Positions 57,427 to 64,000 of a DNA stretch of 64,000 nt are shown piece by piece. The stretch comes from Apodemus sylvaticus (Eukaryota; Chordata; Mammalia; Rodentia; Muridae): the NCBI RefSeq assembly GCF_947179515.1, contig NC_067473.1:104662282-104726281 (forward strand), written 5' to 3'. The notes under the pieces were generated by a model that was given only the letters and a program-made list of their open reading frames with translations, was not told the DNA's origin and did no database searches. The position numbers were made by a program, and so were the translations under genes. How positions within the stretch are numbered: position 1 is the first letter of the stretch; each line of letters starts with the position of its first letter.

Positions 57427-58420
57427 TTTTTTAAATTTTATTGGTTATTTTATTTACTTACATTTAAATGTTATCCCCTTTCCCAGTTTCTTCTCCACAA
57501 ATCCCCATCACCTCCCCTCCCCCTTGCCTCTATGAGGGTGCCTCCCCACCCATCCTACCCCTCCTGCTCAGTGCCCTTGCTTTCTCCTACACTGGGTCAT
57601 CTAGCCTCCACAGGACCAAGTGTGTCCCCTCCCATTGATGACAAATAAGGTCATCCTCTGCTACATATGCAGTTGGAGTCATAGGTCCCTCTATATGTAC
57701 TCTTTCATTGGTGGTTTAGTCCCTTGGAGCTTTGGGGTGGTATGGTTGGTTGATATTGCTGTTCTCCTTATGGGGTTGCAAACCCCTTCAACTCCTTCAG
57801 TCCTTGTCCTCCATTGTGATACCCATGCTCAATCTGATGGTTGGCTGCTAGCATCCACATGTGTATTGGTCAGCCTCTGAAAGAGCCTCTCATGAGACAC
57901 CAAAATCAGGCTCGTGTCAGCGAGCACTTACTGGTATCAGCCATAGTGTCTGGGTTTGGTGTCTACAGATGGGATGTATCCTCAGGTGGGGCAGTCTCTG
58001 GCTGGTCTTTCCTTCAGTCTCTGCCCCACTTTGTCCCTGCAGTTCCTTTTGGCAGGAAGAATTCTGGATTAATATTTTTTAGGTGGGTGGGTGGCCCCTC
58101 CCTCAAACGGGGATCATGCCTATTCCCTGGATATGGTCTCTACAGGTTCTATCTCCTTTGTTCAATATTTTGTCTAATGGCCTCCCTTTTGGGTCCTGGG
58201 AAACTCTTGGATCCCTGGCATTTGAGACTTTCTTGTGGCTACCACAGTTCTCCCTCCCCCACTTGTACATAACTCCTTTCAAATTCCTGGACCTCCCTAG
58301 CTTTCTCCTATCTCTTTCAGTATCTGAACTGGCCTGCCCATTTCCCTCCCACTCCACTCTCCCTCCCAGATCTCTTATTCCCTCTACTTCCTGAGATTAT
58401 TTTTCTCCCCTTCTGAGTAC
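57427..58420 (-). mobile_element. L1 (Lx-class) long 3' UTR, part of an inverted L1
   Basis: Complement of an L1 tail ('ttttattggttattttattt'), C-rich polypurine complement and Lx blocks such as 'tgacaaataaggtcatcctc', 'attggtggtttagtcccttg', 'tctgggtttggtgtctacag' and 'ggatatggtctctacaggtt'. Frames of 86-143 codons on the plus strand are antisense noise. At about 58420 it switches to plus-strand ORF2. Confidence 0.85.
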
Positions 58421-58940
58421 CTGACTTCAAGTTATACTACATAGCAATAGTGATTAAATAGAAAAAACACACATGGTATTCTTATAGAGACAGGCAGGTA
58501 GATAAATGGAATAGAATTGGAGTCTCAGGAATGAAACACACATCTACGGTCACTTGGTCTTTAGCAAAGGAGCTAAACCCATCCAGTGGAAAAGAGAGCA
58601 TTTTCAAAAAAATGGTGCTCCTTCAACTGGTGGTCTGCATGTAGAATGCAAACTGATCCATCTTATCGCCTTGTAGAAAGCTCAATTACAAGTAGATACA
58701 GGATCTCCACATCAAAACAGATATAATGAATCTAATAGAAGAGAAAGTGGGAAAGAACCTCCAGCACATAGACATATGGAGAAATTTCCTGAGCAGACCA
58801 CCAATGGCCCAGCCTCAGATCACCAATTGACAAATAGGCCCTCACAAATTTGTAGAGGTTCTGTAAGGCAAAGGACACTGTCAATAAGACAAAATGGCAA
58901 CACACAAATTGGGAAAAGATCTTTACTAAGTTATCCTTAA
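58421..58940 (+). mobile_element. L1 ORF2 segment, inverted relative to the adjacent 3' UTR
   Basis: 'ctgacttcaagttatactac' and 'atagcaatagtgattaaa' correspond to the ORF2 DLKQYYRAIV block. Then come 'agacaggcaggtagataaat', equivalent to the DRQ block, 'atctacggtcacttggtctt', 'atggtgctccttcaactgg' and 'gggaaaagatctttactaag', close to the WEKIF block. Stops are frequent. Head-to-head joining with the minus 3' UTR at 58420 indicates an inversion at insertion. Confidence 0.85.
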
Positions 58941-58959
58941 AAATAAAAAAAAAAAAGGT

Positions 58960-59032
58960 TTTCCATCCATCTGCCTAAGAATTTCATGAATTCATTGTTT
59001 TTAATAGCTGAGTACTACTCTATTGTTTAGAA
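58960..59032 (-). mobile_element. Short L1 ORF2 C-terminal scrap
   Basis: 'ccatccatctgcctaagaat' and 'ttcatgaattcattgttttt' with 'aatagctgagtactactct' are the complement of the ORF2 YYSAI-NNEFMKFLGRWM region. It follows an A-rich junction (58940-58957). It may belong to the same rearranged insertion. Confidence 0.8.
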
Positions 59033-60865
59033 ATTACCTGAATATGGAGTTCTGGAAGAGCCAAATCTACAAACATAGTAGAGATTACCCAGGGTAGACC
59101 ACTGTCCTAGGTAGTTGCTTGTTCTACCTTTTTTCTTTCTTAAAATAATTTGATAAGCTATTTCTGCTTGTTGAACTTGGAAAGAAAATCATCCCTGTCT
59201 TAAAATAACAGTTTAGAAAGTAACAAACCAGCCAACCAACCAGACAAACAAACAAACAGAAATCCAACAATCAAAAGGAAGAAAATAAAACACTTCATGA
59301 GTAGTCATAGTAGAGTTCTGACTTTGTGAAGAATATATTAGTTTAAAAAACATGCTTGGTTTAAGTCAGTGATAAAAATGAGAGAAAAATAAAATTAAAA
59401 TAGCTGTGATACAGACAGGTATGTAGGAAGTGAAGATAAACTTCAGAGTCACAGAGTAGCCATCTGCTAGAGTTTCAGTCTAAATCCCAATGCCAATTCA
59501 CATGGAGAGACCAGGTTCATTTAAAGAATAAATGGTAAAAATTAACTTCTCCAGCCTTGGCTGCTTTTCTTCACAATAAGTTATTGAACTTTTAGGGTAA
59601 AGTTATTTAGAAGTAATTATCAAGAGGATATGATCTGGGAAATTCATTATGGCTACAATTTAAGGTGACATAGAAATGTAGAAGCACAGTGAGAATTATG
59701 GACCTAACAATAAGATTTTAGATGAAATTGTTCAACTTGTCTCAGTAAAGTTTCAGTTTGCTTTTGTTTCCTGTGGTTCTAAATACCAACCCTGGGGATT
59801 CAAGCTTGCTAGCCAAATACTGTACTTCCAGCCAAAAATCCATAGGTCAGAAATATCTTTTTAACACAAGGATAATGTATTTGACTTGGAGACACAATCT
59901 CATATTCCCCATGGTTCTCCATCTGTGCATCCCTTTGCCAAGGAAAACACATACAGTCTTGGAGCTTTCATGAGCCTTACTCCAACACTACCCTGGGCCT
60001 TTTCCCCTTGTTTCTTTTCAGAATTGTTTGTGTTTGGTTAAACATAGTAATTTTACAAACTATCAAACTAATTTAATATTAATGTATATATTCAATGCTA
60101 TTATTTAATTGTGATATTCAATACATTATTTTTAACATATATAACATATATAACACACACACATATATATGTACATGAATATATATATATATTCAATATT
60201 GGAACCTCACTGCTTGTGCTGTGGAAATGGAATCTAAATTGAATGGCTGGTTTTGTTTCAAGATCAATGGACTTATCTCATCTGATCACTTCTTTCTCTT
60301 TTAATCTCTCTGTAACCTCATATGGATAAAGAGACTTCAACAGATGCTAGATGAGTGTCGATCACTGGGAAATTATAGTCATCTGAACACTGTATTCTAA
60401 AAGCTTATGCTTCACTACACATATACTTCAGATGCCAATCATTAAATTATTTATTGGCATCTTCATTTTATTCATGACAAAATCTTGTAAGAATTTGGAG
60501 TAAACAGTCTGATAGATTGAATTCTCATGAATAAATAAATTACCCTGAAATAACAGTGACTTTTCCTATCAAGCCAATAGGATTTTGAGCAGGATAATGT
60601 TTCATTGCTATTTCTGATTTTGGATAATATAGTTAAAGCAATGTCTTACCACAAACATTCCTCCCGAAATGACAATGTCAGTGATTAATCTTGATTAACT
60701 AATCAACAAAGATTTTAAAACACCAGAAAACTAAATTCTGGCCTTATCTTTAAGACATTATCTAGGTTAGGTAATAAAGATGGGAAGAGCAACCCTGAAC
60801 ATAGCTGGCAACATCCCATTGCTGGGAGTCCTAGAATGAATTAAAAATAGAAAGTAAAATGAGCA
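59033..60865. other. 1.8-kb largely non-repeat interval
   Basis: No gene or transposon recognised. A CA/TA-rich patch lies at 60135-60195. Confidence 0.45.
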
Positions 60866-60867
60866 TT

Positions 60868-60933
60868 AGAGAGGGTTTATGGGACTTGCCGGGAGTGGGG
60901 ACCCAGAAAAGGGGAAATCATTTGCAATGTAAA

Positions 60934-60935
<2 letters not shown>
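60868..60935 (+). mobile_element. L1 3' terminal stub
   Basis: 'gagggtttatgggacttgcc' with 'gggagtggggac' and 'aaaaggggaaatcatttgca' is the last ~65 bases of a young-type L1. Its tail is the (AAAT)n tract that follows. No target duplication was found. Confidence 0.9.
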
Positions 60936-60998
<63 letters not shown>

Positions 60999-60999
60999 A
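60932..60999. repeat. (AAAT)n microsatellite
   Basis: About 16 AAAT units directly after the L1 terminus 'tgcaatgtaaataaaaataa'. Confidence 0.97.
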
Positions 61000-63000
61000 A
61001 AGAATCTACTTCTTGTTCTTCATAGTAGTGACAGTGTGGATAAATGCCTCAAGATTTGCCAGCATAATTTTTGGCTAGGATGTACTTTATCATTGACCTG
61101 TGGTACAAAAGAAACCAAACTTCCATTAAATTCCTTTTTCAAGGTAAAAAATATATGTTACATTCAGATTTAATAAAGTAGAAACTTAGACAAAATATCA
61201 TTTCAACCTTTAAGAAATGTTGAAAGAAACAGAAAGAGATAGTAAATTACCCAAACCATAAAGCAAATGACAATAGTAATATTATTCTTTCCAAACATTA
61301 TTTTGTGCTTGTCTGGCCACTTGTCTGCCTTCTACCCCTGACAGCCACATTTGCCCAGGCAATACTTCTGGGACTATTCCTAACCTTGACCATGATTCAA
61401 ATGTGTTATGTACTGTCTGTAAAATATTGCTAAGCTTCACAAGAAAAGCAGATGGTATTATTCCACCTCAAATCCTTCTCTAATATAACTTACATCTCCA
61501 TTTTCAAGTACTGATGTAATTGTGGATTTCTCATTAAAAGCACTTTACTCCCGAGCTTGGGCAAAAACAGACTTTCCAGAGGCACGGACCCACTCTTGGT
61601 ATTAATAAAATGACGAAAAATGTAATTGGGTTAATAAATAAACCAATAATAATAAATAAATAAATAACATGGTTGTCAGCAAGTATCTCACAGGCATCAG
61701 TTCACTAATTATCTTTGGACTTAGAGAAGCATTTGAGGGCATAATTACTAGAAGTGAGGACAATAGCATTCATGAGCAGGGTTCTCTGTCAGGAGCTGTG
61801 CCCTTTGAGAAACAGTCAAGATGGTAAAGACAAAGGGGAATAGACAACAGTACACTTATACATAACCTGCTGTCCTATCTTCTCTTCATACCTATCATTT
61901 GCTAAGCACATTTGGGGGATGAAAGAGATTTTGCTGCTGAAGTATTCATAAAATTTCTATCATATTACACAGTGAAGCATAGGGAACTAGAATTAAAAAA
62001 AATAACAATCATGCTGTAAATACATTTTTATTGCCTTTCTTCATTTTTTGTCCTTTCTCTCTTTCTTCTACCTCCCACCCTTCCTTCTTCTCTTTTACAT
62101 TCTTTCTCTTCCTACTTCTATCCCAACCCTTTGATAATTATTGAAATTTTTCATTTCAATTTTTACTTTCTTACAAAAGTGGATTCTGACTACCTAAAGA
62201 TTTTTTTTAAAAAATTCTATTAAAGGATATAAATGTACCCATGTTGATTGTATATATCCCTCTCATATACATAATGTATGTTTATGGAAAGAGAATCTTC
62301 CAGTGATAAGAAGGTGTTTAGTTTTAGGTCTTCAACAGGTACAATCATCCTCAGGGATCCTTCACTGTTCATCATTGAATGCTTCATCAGACTTCCCCAG
62401 GACCCTCAATTTATATTTTCACTGGTTTTGTTAAATATTAGCTTCTCATCTACCTGTTAAAATCTAGCAGGAAATCTGTGTGATTCTCTGATAAACATGC
62501 ACTACAGCTGCTTCCTAATATCTTCATTTATTTTCCACATGAGTACCTCAAGTCGCCTTTTACTCAGAGTCACCAAGAGACACCTAGCAACTGTGACTCA
62601 TATGGACAATTTTAAAATAATACATTTTGTATGGCAACACTATGCTCACTTTGTGATTAGGGCAGTTGTTTATCTAGGTGCTTAAGAGGTCAATGTCTGC
62701 AATAGGTAGAAATTAAAAATTAGAAATAGAGTAGAAATTAAACAGAAAAAAGAATTCTATGCTATTTATAATGTAACCATAGACTCTTCATATTGTTTAT
62801 TGAGAGAGTCTAGTAATAGTAATTTTTAACTGTTTGCTGTGGCCTTTTCCTATTACTTTAGTAAAATTCTAATTCTATAGGATTCAGGGATTGATACTGC
62901 TTTGTTCAGTAACATCACAGTCATTGAAGACAGAACCTACATGGAACTCTGGGAAAAGATATCCCAGCTAACACTGAACAAAATCATGTGCCTTTTTCAT
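61000..63000. other. 2-kb largely non-repeat interval
   Basis: No exon supported. Small AAT/AAAT-rich patch at 61630-61668 and a polypyrimidine patch at 62030-62130. The 61300-61650 part looks single-copy and is mentioned under findings. Confidence 0.45.
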
Positions 63001-63007
63001 ATATGAG

Positions 63008-63432
63008 TGTACAGAGCCATATTGGGGCAGTCATGCATTTGGTCAGAGTTTGACTTTGGTCAAGGTTAACTTCTCCCAGATAGCCAGGATCCTGCTCCAC
63101 CTAGGGCGGATTGCTCAAAGTAAAGGTTAAGTTCATTGTTCCTCCAGGTCTAGGAATTCCTGAATTAAGCAGGTGACCCACCCAGCTGCCGGAGCAGTCA
63201 AGAGGAGGACCTCCAAGAGAAGCTAGACAACTTCCACCTGAACTCAGCCCAGAGTCTGGGGGGAAGGGTTTGCCCAAACTGTTAAAAGGTCTGGCGCCAT
63301 TAAAGTTTCTGGCTTTGATCAGTGAATATTGTCTTAGCCATACTTCTTTTCGCCCCTCTTCCCTATTTATCTCTCAGCTTCTGTTCCAGAAACCCACTTC
63401 ATAATAGCTGCAGGCAGCTATGGAACCCAACA
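63008..63432 (+). mobile_element. Probable solo LTR of an endogenous retrovirus
   Basis: About 425 bp begins 'tgtacagagccatattgggg' and ends 'ctatggaacccaaca', giving TGT...ACA ends. Imperfect 6-bp flanks 'tatgag' (63002-63007) and 'tataag' (63433-63438) look like a target duplication of class II size. Inside are 'gttaaaaggtctggcgcc' as a possible TATA-like region and 'attaaag' as a possible polyadenylation signal. The 3' third is C/T-rich. No gag, pol or env follows, so it is a solo LTR or LTR fragment. The family was not identified. Confidence 0.6.
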
Positions 63433-64000
63433 TATAAGTAATAAGTCCCATTGGATCAGATATGTTACATCAAAATTATTCCTATTTTGTGTTAATTTGT
63501 CTACTAATTCATGTAATGATATTCTTATATGATTTTCCAATGATATTCAAGTAAGTATAATCATATATATTTAAAAAAATCAAAGAATCAGTTGAGGATT
63601 AAGGTCCCCAGTCAAATGTAGATTATCTGTTTCTATGTTGAAGCCCCTTTCAAGTGATTTCAAAATTCAGGATAGGTAAATTTATCCTATTAAATTCATA
63701 ACATGACACTTGTCTACTCATAAAACTTTAATAGTAAGGGTAAAGATGAGAAATGTGAACTGAAACTCCTTCAAAGAAAGGTATGTCATCAAAGGCTGGT
63801 TGACTGATTAGAACCTTAGTAATATGGCTAGCTTAGAAGATTACAAGCTCAAGAGCCTACTTACAATTTATCTTGGATTGTGCTGACCCACATCATGAGC
63901 CATTCCTTGAAACCTCAGTGTCAACCCTAACATCTTGTGACTAACAATGAAGCTAAATCTAACTTCCTGACAAATGAACAATCATTTTCAAATGTACCAA
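63433..64000. other. Non-repeat interval to window end
   Basis: No gene or repeat recognised. Confidence 0.45.

Noticed and set aside
57620..58394. Several plus-strand frames of 73-143 codons
   Set aside because: Antisense to an L1 3' UTR; they reflect its C-rich composition.
63290..63300. 'ggcgccat' as a retroviral primer-binding site
   Set aside because: It lies inside the proposed LTR, too far from its 3' end, and the match to a tRNA 3' end is too short.

Overview
The window is AT-rich, gene-poor mammalian DNA, almost certainly from a murid rodent and most likely rat. The rodent assignment rests on B1, B2, B3 and B4 SINEs, a URR1-type DNA transposon, MaLR-type LTRs and many rodent LINE-1 (L1) copies. 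Rat is favoured over mouse because the youngest L1 copies have the 3' UTR and last-ORF2-codon pattern that I associate with rat L1. That is from memory of the family, not a search. No tail-bearing ID SINE, which is common in rat, was recognised, so the species call stays moderate. I found no host protein-coding exon, tRNA, rRNA or CRISPR array. The only long open frame is the 984-codon ORF2 remnant of an L1.

Layout. 1-9.9 kb: old L1 pieces, a B4, a URR1-type hAT element, a MaLR-type LTR and microsatellites. 9.9-12.6 kb: one L1 in which the 3' end lies on the minus strand and the 5' UTR/ORF1/ORF2 start lies on the plus strand, as expected from twin priming. 12.6-19.5 kb: mostly non-repeat DNA with B3 and B4 SINEs. 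19.5-24.1 kb: L1 3' ends in both orientations and a GC-richer LTR-like block. 24.1-27.4 kb: the youngest-looking L1, 5'-truncated, with RT and C-terminal Cys-rich motifs open. 27.9-32.4 kb: a very old, decayed L1 with a long 3' UTR. 33-35.6 kb and 37.8-40 kb: long non-repeat stretches. 35.7-37.8 kb: two L1 3' portions. 40.3-41.8 kb: old L1 and old repeat pieces, then a B1 whose tail has become a long triplet microsatellite. 41.8-45.4 kb: mostly unique, with a MaLR-type LTR and a small perfect hairpin. 45.4-58.9 kb: many 5'-truncated L1 insertions, several with clear target-site duplications (TSDs), plus B2 and B3. 57.4-59.0 kb: a second inverted L1. 59-64 kb: mostly unique, with an L1 stub feeding an (AAAT)n tract and a probable solo LTR near 63.0-63.4 kb.

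The window is best read as a layered record of retrotransposition. At least four L1 age or subfamily classes are visible. Structural by-products include target-site duplications, inversions, probable short 3' transductions and tail-derived microsatellites. I found no evidence for a new multi-gene biological system. Repeat family names and non-repeat calls are by eye; boundaries of old repeats are approximate.
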